Assembly (NCBI RefSeq): GCF_000472965.1
Contig: NZ_KI421483.1
Coordinates: forward strand, 210,702 to 274,701
Direction of reading: 5' to 3'
Length of the DNA stretch: 64,000 nt
From: Bradyrhizobium murdochi
GTDB taxonomy: Bacteria; Pseudomonadota; Alphaproteobacteria; Rhizobiales; Xanthobacteraceae
This document shows positions 32,058-40,919 of this stretch, one piece after another (the first letter of the stretch is position 1; each line of letters begins with the position of its first letter). The position numbers and the translations under genes were made by a program. Under the pieces are notes generated by a model. The model saw nothing but the letters and a program-made list of their open reading frames with translations, did no database searches and was not told the origin of the DNA.

Positions 32058-33800
32058 ATGACCTCGACCCCCGACATCGTGATCCGCGGCGGCACTATTG
32101 CCGACGGCAAGGGCGGCGACTTGTTCGAAGCCGACGTGGCGATTGCAGGCGGCCGCATTGCCGAAGTCGGCAAGGTCGCGGCAAAGGGCAAGGAAGAAAT
32201 CGACGCCAGGGGCAGACTGGTTACGCCGGGCTTCGTCGACGTCCACACCCATTATGATGGCCAGGTCACCTGGAGCCAGGACATCACGCCCTCCTCGCAG
32301 AACGGCATCACCACAGCGATCATGGGAAATTGCGGCGTCGGTTTCGCGCCGTGCCGTCCGGCCGACCATGTCCGGCTAATTCAGTTGATGGAAGGCGTCG
32401 AGGATATCCCCGAGCCGGTGTTGAGCGCCGGCATCCCATGGGCCTGGGAGAGCTTTCCGGATTACATGGAGTGGCTGTCGAAAAGAAGCTTCGACATGGA
32501 CATCGGCGCGCAACTGCCGCACGCGGCTTTGCGCGTCTATGTGATGGGCGAACGCGGCGCGCGCCGCGATCCCTCGACATCAGACGACAACAAGGCGATG
32601 GCGGCATTGGCTGCCGATGCCGTGCGGGCCGGCGCGCTCGGCTTCTCGACCTCGCGCACGCTCAACCACCGCACCTCGACCGGCGATTTCACGCCGACGC
32701 TGAAGGCCGGCGAGGACGAACTGACCGCGATCGCGGCGGCGATGCAAGCGCAGGGCCGCAGCGTCTTTCAGTTCGTGCTCGATCTCTCCGGCATCGACGA
32801 AGACCTGCCGATGATGCTGAGGGTGGCGGAGAACACAAAGATCCCGGTATCGTTCTCGATTACGCAAAACGACAAGGCGCCGCAGCGCTGGCGGCAGACG
32901 CTCGACACCATCAGAGAGGCTTCCGCGCGCGGCCTGTCGATCACGGCGCAGATCGCCGCCCGCCCGGTCGGACTGATGCTTGGACTCGAACTGTCGCGCA
33001 ACCCGTTCCAGACTCATCCGAGCTACCAGGCAATCGCGCATTTGCCTCACGCCGAGCGGCTCGCCCGCCTGCGCCAGCCCGAACTGCGCAAGGCGATCCT
33101 GAGCGAGCACGCCACCGCGACCGACGATCCGCTGTTCTTCCGGCCGAACTACGACAAAATGTACCTGCTCGGAAATCCGCCGGACTACGAGCAGCCGCCG
33201 GAGAATACGTTGGGTGCACAGGCCCGCCGCCAGGGCAAGCAACCGGAAGAACTCGCCTATGATGCGATGCTGACGGATGACGGCCGCGGCATGCTCTATG
33301 TGCCGTTCCTCAATTATGCCGACGGCAATCTCGATGCGGTCAGCGAGATGCTGCGCGATCCCAATGCCGTGCCGGGGCTCTCCGACGGCGGCGCGCATTG
33401 CGGGATCATCTGCGATGCCAGTTTCCCGACCTATCTCTTGACGCACTGGACGCGCGACCGCACCCGCGGCGAAAAACTGTCGATCCCGTTCGTCGTCGCC
33501 GCGCAATCGCGCAAGACCGCGCTCTCGGTCGGCCTCTACGACCGTGGCGTGATCGCACCCGGCTTCAAGGCCGACGTCAACGTGATCGACTACGACCGTC
33601 TGCATCTGCATCCGCCAAAGGTGCATTACGACCTGCCGGTCGGCGGCCGTCGTCTGATGCAGCAGGTCGATGGCTATGACGCCACCATCGTCTCCGGCGT
33701 AGTGACGCAGCGCGCCGGCGAAGCCACCGGCGCGCGCCCGGGCAAACTGGTGCGCGGCACGCAGGGAAGCAAGCCGCAGTTCGACGCGGCGGCGAGTTGA
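32058..33800 (+). CDS. N-acyl-D-amino-acid deacylase-family amidohydrolase
   Basis: A 580-residue amidohydrolase. It shows the urease-superfamily layout: a small beta-sandwich from the N-terminus (VIRGGTIADGKGGDLFEADV), the metal motif VDVHTHYDG, MGNCGVGFAPC with the metal-binding Cys, a GFSTSRT segment and the late SDGGAHCG motif with the catalytic Asp. Related enzymes deacylate N-acyl-D-amino acids or dihydro-ring amides. A start 3 codons upstream is possible; the chosen ATG is preceded by GGATGGAAG. It follows the MFS gene. Confidence 0.85.
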   Translation: MTSTPDIVIRGGTIADGKGGDLFEADVAIAGGRIAEVGKVAAKGKEEIDARGRLVTPGFVDVHTHYDGQVTWSQDITPSSQNGITTAIMGNCGVGFAPCRPADHVRLIQLMEGVEDIPEPVLSAGIPWAWESFPDYMEWLSKRSFDMDIGAQLPHAALRVYVMGERGARRDPSTSDDNKAMAALAADAVRAGALGFSTSRTLNHRTSTGDFTPTLKAGEDELTAIAAAMQAQGRSVFQFVLDLSGIDEDLPMMLRVAENTKIPVSFSITQNDKAPQRWRQTLDTIREASARGLSITAQIAARPVGLMLGLELSRNPFQTHPSYQAIAHLPHAERLARLRQPELRKAILSEHATATDDPLFFRPNYDKMYLLGNPPDYEQPPENTLGAQARRQGKQPEELAYDAMLTDDGRGMLYVPFLNYADGNLDAVSEMLRDPNAVPGLSDGGAHCGIICDASFPTYLLTHWTRDRTRGEKLSIPFVVAAQSRKTALSVGLYDRGVIAPGFKADVNVIDYDRLHLHPPKVHYDLPVGGRRLMQQVDGYDATIVSGVVTQRAGEATGARPGKLVRGTQGSKPQFDAAAS

Positions 33801-33889
33801 GCGTAGCCCGCGTGGAGCGAAGCGTAACCCGAGAACCTCACACGCGGATCGGCTGAACCCGGGTTGCGCTTCGCTCCATCCGGGTTACG
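33801..33889. repeat. Palindromic intergenic repeat, family H
   Basis: GCGTGGAGCGAAGCGTAACCC near the left end is complementary in large part to GGGTTGCGCTTCGCTCCATC near the right end, so the whole element folds on itself. It starts directly after the deacylase stop and ends 13 nt from the convergent GST gene stop. Confidence 0.7.
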
Positions 33890-33902
33890 AAACTCTGCAG
33901 GG

Positions 33903-34562
33903 TTATGCGGGTCGGATCATCGAGACCCGCAGATCGGATCCCACCGGCATCAGCTCGTACGGCAGCTTCCAGCCTGGCAGCGCCGCGAGGCGCTCACGCC
34001 AGGCATGGAGCGCCGGAAAATCCGCCGCGATGTCGAAGCCGGTCTCCTCCTTGGGGTAATACACATATCCCGCCATCGAAAAATCCACGATGGTGGGCTT
34101 GTCGCCGAGCATGAAGGCACGATTGGCGAGATGCTTTTCGGCGATCGCAAAGCTCGCCTCGGTACGCGAGCGCAGGAACGACAGGATGGCCGGATGCACC
34201 GGCTCCGGCATGAATGACCTCTGAAACCGGTGCATCGCATGGTTGTTCGTGAACTTGTGATTATCGAACATGATCCAGCGCAAGGCCTCGTATCGCTGGT
34301 CAGGGCCGGGCGCAAACTTGCCGGTGGTTTCCGCGAGCCAGATCAGGATCGCGCCCGACTGCGACATAAGCTGCCCGTCGACTTCGAGCACCGGGACCTC
34401 GCCCATGGCGTTCGTAGTTGCCCGCCAGGCCGGATCGCGGGTCTGGCCGCCGGCAAAATCCACCCCCACCGGCTCCCAGTCGAGGCCGGCGCAATTCATA
34501 TAAAGCGCCAGCTTGTAGGAGTTGCCGGAGGTGCCAATGCAATGAAGCCGATAGCGCGCCAT
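33903..34562 (-). CDS. Glutathione S-transferase family protein
   Basis: A 219-residue protein with a thioredoxin-like N-terminal domain (LHCIGTSGNSYKLALYMN, the Ser in TSGNS at the catalytic position; GEVPVLEVDG with the cis-Pro; SQSGAILIWLAE binding the gamma-glutamyl group) and a helical C-terminal domain. It would conjugate or reduce with glutathione. The ATG lies 4 nt beyond the stop of the upstream MFS gene on the same strand, so the two are co-transcribed. Confidence 0.85.
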   Translation of the reverse strand: MARYRLHCIGTSGNSYKLALYMNCAGLDWEPVGVDFAGGQTRDPAWRATTNAMGEVPVLEVDGQLMSQSGAILIWLAETTGKFAPGPDQRYEALRWIMFDNHKFTNNHAMHRFQRSFMPEPVHPAILSFLRSRTEASFAIAEKHLANRAFMLGDKPTIVDFSMAGYVYYPKEETGFDIAADFPALHAWRERLAALPGWKLPYELMPVGSDLRVSMIRPA

Positions 34563-34566
34563 TGCG

Positions 34567-35853
34567 TCACGCAAACTTCGGCTGTGCCGTGGCTTGCGCC
34601 ATCAGCCTTGCGCGTTCTGTGTTCGGCCACAGCAGCAACAGGCCGAGTAACCCTGACGCCGCCATGATCACGGCGTTGATGGTGAAGCCGGTCATGTAGC
34701 CGTCGAGCGGCACCGCCGCATTCTGAATCACGGCGCCCATCACGAACGGCGCGATCATTCCCGCCAGCGTATAGATCGCGCCATAGATCGCGATCACGGC
34801 GCCGCGCTGCTGCACCGGCGTGAATTCGCCGAGCATCGGCGGACAGACCACATAGATCGAGCCGCAGAGCCCGGAGCCGACCACGAGGAACGCGATCTGC
34901 CACCCAGCGCCGTTGACATAGGGCAGTACCGCGAGGATCAGCCCGCCGACGATCAGCGGCACCGAACCGAGCACACCCCGAGCGCCGCGCGTCGTGTAAC
35001 CGCGCGTCAGCATCACCTGCGAAATCCAGCCCGTCAGCAGCACGATGGCCGCGCCGAACACCCAGGGCAAAACCGAAATCCAGCCTGCATCCTTTTGCGG
35101 GAAGCCGAGCCCCTTGACAATGAATGGCGTGAACCAGGTGAGCCCGAGCGACAGCGCCCAATAGGCGCCGAAGGTCGCGGCGACGCAGCCGATAAAGGTT
35201 CGCGAAGTCAGAAGCTGGAGATAGGGAACGCGCGGATCGATTGCAGCCGTTGTAACGGCGTGAACCAGCGGCCCTTCCTTGCCCATGACCAGCCACGCCG
35301 CTACCCACATCAGGCCGACGATGCCGAGCGCGCCGAACGCATAGTGCCAGCTATGATTGACGATGATCCAGTTCAGTGCGGGCACCGCGAGGATCACGCC
35401 GAACGCCGAGCCCTGCGAAAGGATCGCGGTGGGTAGCGTCCGCTTTTCGTCGGGAAACCACTTGTAGACCGCGTGCGCCGCTACCGCGAATGCAGGCCCC
35501 TCCCCTGCACCAAGGATGATGCGGCAGATCACGAGCGTCGTAAAGCCGACGGTGCCGACCATCGGAAACTGCGCCACCGACCAGATCACCGCCATCGCGA
35601 GCAGCACCCAACGGGTATCGATGCGATTGACGATGAAGCCGACGACGATGGCCGAGATCGAAAACAAGAAAAAGAACGAGGAGCCGAGAAAGCCGAACTG
35701 CTCCGGCGAGAGCTTCAGCTCATCCATGATCGGCGCGCCGGCAAGCCCGACGACGATCTTGTCGGCAAAATTCACCAGCATGAACAAAAACAGCAGGAAG
35801 GTGATTGTCCAGGCGCCCTTGGGCGTCCCCTTGGGCGTCGCTTGCGCGGTCAT
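34567..35853 (-). CDS. MFS transporter (anion:cation symporter-like)
   Basis: The 428-residue protein has 12 probable membrane segments. FMLVNFADKIVVGLAGAPIM in TM1, RIILGAGEGPAFAVAAHAVYKWF in TM4 and FPDEKRT after it are typical of the ACS family that imports organic acids such as phthalate, glucarate or tartrate. The ATG is chosen after GGGGAAA; a longer in-frame start at 36003 adds a Cys/Pro-rich stretch with no family match. It is first in an operon with the GST gene. Confidence 0.85.
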   Translation of the reverse strand: MTAQATPKGTPKGAWTITFLLFLFMLVNFADKIVVGLAGAPIMDELKLSPEQFGFLGSSFFFLFSISAIVVGFIVNRIDTRWVLLAMAVIWSVAQFPMVGTVGFTTLVICRIILGAGEGPAFAVAAHAVYKWFPDEKRTLPTAILSQGSAFGVILAVPALNWIIVNHSWHYAFGALGIVGLMWVAAWLVMGKEGPLVHAVTTAAIDPRVPYLQLLTSRTFIGCVAATFGAYWALSLGLTWFTPFIVKGLGFPQKDAGWISVLPWVFGAAIVLLTGWISQVMLTRGYTTRGARGVLGSVPLIVGGLILAVLPYVNGAGWQIAFLVVGSGLCGSIYVVCPPMLGEFTPVQQRGAVIAIYGAIYTLAGMIAPFVMGAVIQNAAVPLDGYMTGFTINAVIMAASGLLGLLLLWPNTERARLMAQATAQPKFA

Positions 35854-36111
35854 GGCTGGTTTCCCCGTATCTTTGCTGATTCTGTAGGATTGGCCGGTTC
35901 CGATGCTACAAGGGGGCTTGCGGGCAAGGCAACCGGGATTTCCGCAAATGCCCGCCGTGCAACTGCCGACTGGTGCGACAGGGGCACGCCACAACCGGAT
36001 CACGATCGCGGCGCGGCGCGATTGAGGCCGTGATCGGGGACGCGTGCCCTGATATGTTGCATGCCATCATGTCGGGGGATTTTTCATGGTCAGATCGGTC
36101 CATCATCGCGC

Positions 36112-36798
36112 ATGACCAAAGGCATTCCCAGTGCGACCGGCCCCGTGCTGCACGTGACCGGCCTGACCAAGAGCTACCGCACCGCCGGCGAAGAGGTTGC
36201 GGTGCTGCGCGGCGTGAACCTTACGGTCGCTGCCGGCGAGAGCGTGGCACTTACCGGCGAATCCGGCAGCGGCAAGAGCACGCTTCTGCACCTGATCGCA
36301 GGGCTCGATGCGGCCGACGGCGGCGAGATCAGGCTGGCGGATGCCTCAGTTGCCGAACTCAGCGATGCTGAGCGTGCGGAATTGCGCCGCGACCGGCTCG
36401 GCCTGGTGTTTCAGCAATTCAACCTGGTCCCGAGCCTTACCGTGGAAGACAACCTCGCTTTCCAATCTCGCATCGCCGGCCGTCACGATGCGGCCTGGCA
36501 CCACGAATTGGTGGAGCGGCTCGGGCTCGGCCGCTTCCTGAAGCGCTATCCCGAGCAATTGTCCGGCGGTCAGCAACAACGCGTCGCAATCGGCCGGGCA
36601 TTGGCAGTCAAGCCGCTATTGCTGCTCGCAGACGAGCCGACCGGCAATCTCGACGAGGACACGGCGGACGAGGTGCTGGCGCTGGCGCGCGACCTGGTGA
36701 AGCGCAGCGGCTGCGGTTTTCTGATGGTGACGCACAGCGCGCGGCTCGCAGCAACGCTCGACCGCCAGGTCAACCTCCATGCCGGGGTGATCGCGTGA
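36112..36798 (+). CDS. ABC transporter ATP-binding protein (LolD/AttE-like)
   Basis: The 228-residue ATPase has Walker A GESGSGKST, FQQFNLVPSLTVEDNL typical of LolD/MacB, signature LSGGQQQRVAIGRAL, Walker B LLLADEPTGNLDEDT and switch His in VTHSARLA. It powers the FtsX-type permease encoded next, whose GTG overlaps its stop. The ribosome site is weak and an ATG at 36061 would add 17 residues. Together with the lipocalin-like gene it resembles the AttEFGH export group. Confidence 0.88.
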   Translation: MTKGIPSATGPVLHVTGLTKSYRTAGEEVAVLRGVNLTVAAGESVALTGESGSGKSTLLHLIAGLDAADGGEIRLADASVAELSDAERAELRRDRLGLVFQQFNLVPSLTVEDNLAFQSRIAGRHDAAWHHELVERLGLGRFLKRYPEQLSGGQQQRVAIGRALAVKPLLLLADEPTGNLDEDTADEVLALARDLVKRSGCGFLMVTHSARLAATLDRQVNLHAGVIA

Positions 36799-39257
36799 AA
36801 CGCGTACTGTGGACGCTGGCCGTCCTGCTGAGCCATTGGCGGCGGCACCCGATGCAGTTGGCGACCCTGCTGATCGGGTTGATCTCGGCGACCGCGCTGT
36901 GGAGCGGCGTGCAGGCGCTCAATCAGCAGGCGCGCACCTCCTACGATCGCGCTGCCGCTACGTTTGGCGGTGCGCGCACCGCCATGCTGGTCGCCCGCAC
37001 CGGCGTGAGCTTCCCGCAAGAGCTTTTTGTCGAGTTGCGCCGCGCCGGCTGGCCGGTCTCGCCGATGCTGGAAGGTCGCATCCAGATCGAGGGACGGTCG
37101 TTCCGGCTGCTCGGCATCGAGCCCGTTACGCTGCCCGCCGAAGTCGGCAGCGCGCCGACGATCGGCAAAGCCGGCCTGCAATCCTTCATGACGCCGCCGG
37201 GCGAGATGCTGGTGGCGCCGGAAACGCTTTCCGACCTCAAGCTCGCGGAAGGCGCGCGCCCACAAGGTGATGGCGGCGCACCGCTGCCGCCGCTTCGCGT
37301 GCAGACGAACCTGGTGCCCGGCGTACTGGTCGTCGACATCGGCATTGCGCAGAACCTCCTGAAAATGCCGGACCAGCTTTCGCGGCTCCTGATCGGCAAG
37401 GCGACAGGGAGGCACCCGCCGCTCGAAAGTGTTGCCGGCGACAAGCTTCGGCTGGTCGAAGCCGATGCGGAGACCGACCTCGAACGCCTCACCGACAGTT
37501 TTCACCTGAACCTGACCGCGTTCGGGTTGCTGTCGTTCTTTGTCGGCCTGTTCATCGTCAATTCGGCGATCGGGCTCGCTTTCGAGCAGCGGCTGCCGAC
37601 GTTGCGCACCTTGCGCGCCTGCGGCGTGTCGGCGCGGATGCTGAACGCCGTGCTGGTGCTTGAGCTGGTGTCGCTGGCATTGGCTGCGGGGCTGATCGGA
37701 CTCGTGTGCGGTTACTTCATCGCCGGTGCGCTGCTGCCCGACGTCGCCGCATCGCTGCGCGGGCTCTATGGCGCGCAGATTCCGGGACATCTCACGCTCA
37801 AGCCGCAATGGTGGGTCGCAGGTCTCGCGATCAGCATTTTGGGCGCGCTCGCGGCGGCCGCCGTCAGCCTGACCAAGGCGCTGCGGCTGCCCTTGCTCGC
37901 CACCGCCCAGCCCTTCGCCTGGCAACAGGCGCAGCGGCGCTGGCTGACTTACCAGAGCGCGGTGGCGCTCGTGGCGTTCGCAGCGGCCGCCGGCTTTTTG
38001 TGGTTTGGCGATTCCCTGATTTCGGGCTTTGCCGTGCTCGCTGCGTTGATGCTCGGCGCAGCGCTGATCCTGCCGATGTTTCTGGAGATCGTGCTGTCGC
38101 TTGGCCAGCGCTATGCACGAGCCCCGCTCGGAATCTGGTTCTGGGCCGACAGCCGCCAGCAATTGTCGGGATTGTCGCTCGCGTTGATGGCGCTGTTGCT
38201 GGCGTTGGCGGTGAATGTCGGCGTCTCCACCATGGTCGAGAGTTTTTCCCGCACGTTTCTGGTCTGGCTGGACGGACGGCTGTCGGCAGAAGTTTATGTC
38301 AGCGCCGCCAACGACGCGCAGGCACACGAGATCAAGGCGTGGCTGCGCGAACGCCCCGAGGTCGAGGCGATCCTGCCCGGCGGCCGCGCCGATACGCAAT
38401 TGGCGGGCGCACCGCTCGAGGTGCTGGGCCTGCCCGATCACGCCACCTATCGCGACAACTGGCCGCTGCTGCAATCGACCGAGAATGCCTGGGTCAAGCT
38501 TCGCCCCGGCGATGCGGCCCTTGTCAGCGAACAACTGGCGCGACGGCTGCACCTTTCCCTCGGCGACCGCATCGAAGTGCCCGCGTCAGGCGGAAACTGG
38601 ACGCTCAACGTGGTCGGCATCTATGCCGATTACGGCAATCCCAAGAGCCAGATCGCCGTGAACTTCGCCGCGCTGACGCGGCGCTTTCCGGAAATCCCAC
38701 TGACGCGCATGGGACTGCGGGTCGCCCCGCCAAAAATTCCGGCGTTGATCTCGGCCCTGCAGGAAAAGTTCGGCCTCGACGACCGCAACGTCGCCGACCA
38801 GGCGAGGATGAAGGCGGAATCGACGCGGATCTTCAACCGGACTTTCTCGGTCACGGCAGCGCTGAACGCCTTCACGCTCGGCGTCGCCGGCGTGGCGCTG
38901 TTGACGAGCCTCTTGACGCTTGCCAATTCCCGCCTGCCGCACTTGGCGCCGCTATGGGCGATCGGCGTTACGCGGCGGCGGCTCGCGGCCATCGAGCTGT
39001 TGAAGACGACCTCGGTGGCGTTCATCACCACCATCTTTGCGCTTCCGCTGGGTTTGCTGGTCGCGTGGTGCCTGCTCGCGATCGTCAACGTCAAGGCGTT
39101 CGGTTGGCGGTTGCCGTTTCATGTCTTTCCGCTGCAATTGCTGTGGCTCACCGGCGTCGCTATGGCGGCTGCGGTTGCGGCTTCCGCGCTCCCCGTCATC
39201 AGGCTGGCGCGCATGCAGCCGACCAGCCTGATGAGGATCTTTGCCAATGAGCGGTAG
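36795..39257 (+). CDS. FtsX-like ABC transporter permease (YbbP/AttFG-like)
   Basis: An 820-residue membrane protein with an N-terminal TM, a large periplasmic domain (about 45-250), a first FtsX membrane block (about 250-370), a central TM pair, a second periplasmic domain (about 490-680) and a last FtsX block ending LARMQPTSLMRIFANER. This double-FtsX layout is that of YbbP-type permeases, which do not transport across the membrane in the usual way but extract or move lipids or lipoproteins. The GTG start overlaps the ATPase stop. Substrate unknown. Confidence 0.85.
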   Translation: MKRVLWTLAVLLSHWRRHPMQLATLLIGLISATALWSGVQALNQQARTSYDRAAATFGGARTAMLVARTGVSFPQELFVELRRAGWPVSPMLEGRIQIEGRSFRLLGIEPVTLPAEVGSAPTIGKAGLQSFMTPPGEMLVAPETLSDLKLAEGARPQGDGGAPLPPLRVQTNLVPGVLVVDIGIAQNLLKMPDQLSRLLIGKATGRHPPLESVAGDKLRLVEADAETDLERLTDSFHLNLTAFGLLSFFVGLFIVNSAIGLAFEQRLPTLRTLRACGVSARMLNAVLVLELVSLALAAGLIGLVCGYFIAGALLPDVAASLRGLYGAQIPGHLTLKPQWWVAGLAISILGALAAAAVSLTKALRLPLLATAQPFAWQQAQRRWLTYQSAVALVAFAAAAGFLWFGDSLISGFAVLAALMLGAALILPMFLEIVLSLGQRYARAPLGIWFWADSRQQLSGLSLALMALLLALAVNVGVSTMVESFSRTFLVWLDGRLSAEVYVSAANDAQAHEIKAWLRERPEVEAILPGGRADTQLAGAPLEVLGLPDHATYRDNWPLLQSTENAWVKLRPGDAALVSEQLARRLHLSLGDRIEVPASGGNWTLNVVGIYADYGNPKSQIAVNFAALTRRFPEIPLTRMGLRVAPPKIPALISALQEKFGLDDRNVADQARMKAESTRIFNRTFSVTAALNAFTLGVAGVALLTSLLTLANSRLPHLAPLWAIGVTRRRLAAIELLKTTSVAFITTIFALPLGLLVAWCLLAIVNVKAFGWRLPFHVFPLQLLWLTGVAMAAAVAASALPVIRLARMQPTSLMRIFANER

Positions 39258-40332
39258 CGGCCTCATTACCCGCCGCGGTTTCGTCGGCGGCGCGCTCCTC
39301 ACCGGATTCGGCGGCGAGGCACTCGCGCAGGGCTTTGCCGGACTTGGCGAAAGCGCGGATGGATTTGCACCGGTCGTGCCGGGCAGGACATTTGCTTTTC
39401 CCGCCGACCACGGGCCACATCCGGAATTCCGCGTCGAGTGGTGGTATGTAACGGCCAATCTCGTTGATGTCAGCGGAGCGGGCTACGGCGCCCAATGGAC
39501 GCTGTTTCGCCAGGCGATCGCGCCAGGCGGGCCGCAGCAGGGCTGGGCCAACCAGCAGATATGGATGGGCCATGCCGCCGTCACGCGCGAAGATACCCAT
39601 CGCTTCAGCCAGACGTTCGCGCGCGGCGGTGTTGGCCAGGCCGGCGTCGAGGCCAACCCGTTTCACGCCTGGATCGATGCCTGGGAGATGCGCGCCCTCG
39701 ATTCCGTGAATGACGACAATATCGCACCGCTGGAACTGAAAGCATCGGGTGCCGACTTCAGCTACACGCTGCGCCTGGACGCGGATCGGCCGCTGGTGCT
39801 GCAGGGCGAAGGCGGCTACAGCCGCAAATCGCTGCGCGAACAGGCCTCCTATTACTACAGCCAGCCGCATTATGCGGCGACGGGCATCCTTACCATTGAC
39901 GACAGACCCATCGACGTCACCGGCATGGCCTGGCTCGATCGCGAGTGGAGCAGCCAGCCGCTCGCCGCGGATCAAAGCGGATGGGACTGGCTCTCGCTGC
40001 ATTTCAACGCTGGCGACAAATTGATGCTGTACCGGATGCGCCAGACCGACGGCCAGCATTATGGCTCGGGCAAATGGATTGCGCCCGACGGCACGGCCGA
40101 GCAACTTGCCTCCGCGGATATCGCCATGACGCCACTCGCGTTCACCGAGATTGGGGCGCGAAAAATTCCGACCACATGGCGCATCGAGGTTCGAAGCAAG
40201 GCGCTCAAGATCGAGTGCACGCCGCTCAATCCCCGAAGCTGGATGGGCACGAGCTTCCCCTATTGGGAAGGCCCGATTCGCTTCGCAGGCAGCCACACGG
40301 GGGTGGGCTATCTGGAAATGACGGGCTATTAA
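39247..40332 (+). CDS. Lipocalin-like exported protein (AttH/carotenoid 1,2-hydratase domain)
   Basis: A 361-residue protein with a twin-arginine-like signal (TRRGFVGGALL, cleaved near ALAQ). The body begins FPADHGPHPEFRVEWWYVTAN and has GMAWLDREWSSQPLAADQSG, which are signatures of the AttH/CrtC double-lipocalin domain. Such proteins usually accompany a LolD-type ATPase and FtsX permease and probably bind a hydrophobic ligand in the periplasm. The start overlaps the permease end by 11 nt, so the three genes form one operon. Confidence 0.88.
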   Translation: MSGSGLITRRGFVGGALLTGFGGEALAQGFAGLGESADGFAPVVPGRTFAFPADHGPHPEFRVEWWYVTANLVDVSGAGYGAQWTLFRQAIAPGGPQQGWANQQIWMGHAAVTREDTHRFSQTFARGGVGQAGVEANPFHAWIDAWEMRALDSVNDDNIAPLELKASGADFSYTLRLDADRPLVLQGEGGYSRKSLREQASYYYSQPHYAATGILTIDDRPIDVTGMAWLDREWSSQPLAADQSGWDWLSLHFNAGDKLMLYRMRQTDGQHYGSGKWIAPDGTAEQLASADIAMTPLAFTEIGARKIPTTWRIEVRSKALKIECTPLNPRSWMGTSFPYWEGPIRFAGSHTGVGYLEMTGY

Positions 40333-40362
40333 GCCCGCGCACGAAAAAGGGGAGTTTCAGCG

Positions 40363-40755
40363 ATGTATCATCTCACCGCGCTCATCAGCTTGCTGGCGAT
40401 CCTGGTCTACTTCTATTCGTCCGTTCGTGTGGCACAGGCGCGCGGCAAATTCGGCGTCAAGCTGCCGGCGATTTCGGGTAATGAAGATTTCGAGCGCGTG
40501 TTTCGCGCGCAGATGAACACGCTGGAATGGCTGCCGATCTTTTTGCCGGCGCTATGGCTGTTCGCGATTTATATCAGCGACGGCATCGCCGCTGCGCTGG
40601 GGCTGGTCTGGGTGATAGGCCGCATTCTCTATATATTTGGCTACGCGAAGTCGGTCCCACAACGCAGCCCCGGCTTTGCGACTCAGGCGCTAGCGACGAT
40701 CGCGCTGTGGCTCGGCGCATTCGGCGCGATCGTGTGGCGGTTGGTGCAGGGGTGA
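40363..40755 (+). CDS. MAPEG family membrane protein
   Basis: The 130-residue protein has four membrane segments and the MAPEG pattern: FGVKLPAISGNEDFERVFRAQMNTLEWLPIFLPALW, containing the Arg-x-x-x-Asn/Glu glutathione-site residues, and VWVIGRILYIFGYAK. Family members are membrane glutathione transferases and related enzymes acting on lipids. Shared direction and a 30-nt gap after the lipocalin-like gene suggest it belongs to the same operon. GGGGAG lies upstream of the ATG. Confidence 0.85.
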   Translation: MYHLTALISLLAILVYFYSSVRVAQARGKFGVKLPAISGNEDFERVFRAQMNTLEWLPIFLPALWLFAIYISDGIAAALGLVWVIGRILYIFGYAKSVPQRSPGFATQALATIALWLGAFGAIVWRLVQG

Positions 40756-40776
40756 CGGTGCGCTAACCCCATCCCT

Positions 40777-40900
40777 CGTCGTCCCTGCGAAAGCAGGGGC
40801 CCATAACCACAGGTGTCTGTGGTTATGCTGAGCTGGAGCTCCAGCGCATTTCAACAATCGAGATTTGTGGTTATCGGTCCCTGCGTTCGCAGGGACGACG
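40777..40900. repeat. Palindromic intergenic repeat, family F
   Basis: The outer arms CGTCGTCCCTGCGAAAGCAGG and CCTGCGTTCGCAGGGACGACG pair. Within lies a perfect hairpin CATAACCACAG-GTGT-CTGTGGTTATG, and GCTGGAGCTCCAGC is self-complementary. It fills the gap between two convergent genes. Confidence 0.75.
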
Positions 40901-40919
40901 GAGACTACTTCAACGGAGA

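Noticed and set aside
36570..38552. A 660-codon open frame on the minus strand across the FtsX permease gene
   Set aside because: It is antisense to a clear permease, is Arg/Gln/Asp-rich with no domain, and exists because high-GC codon use leaves the opposite strand open.
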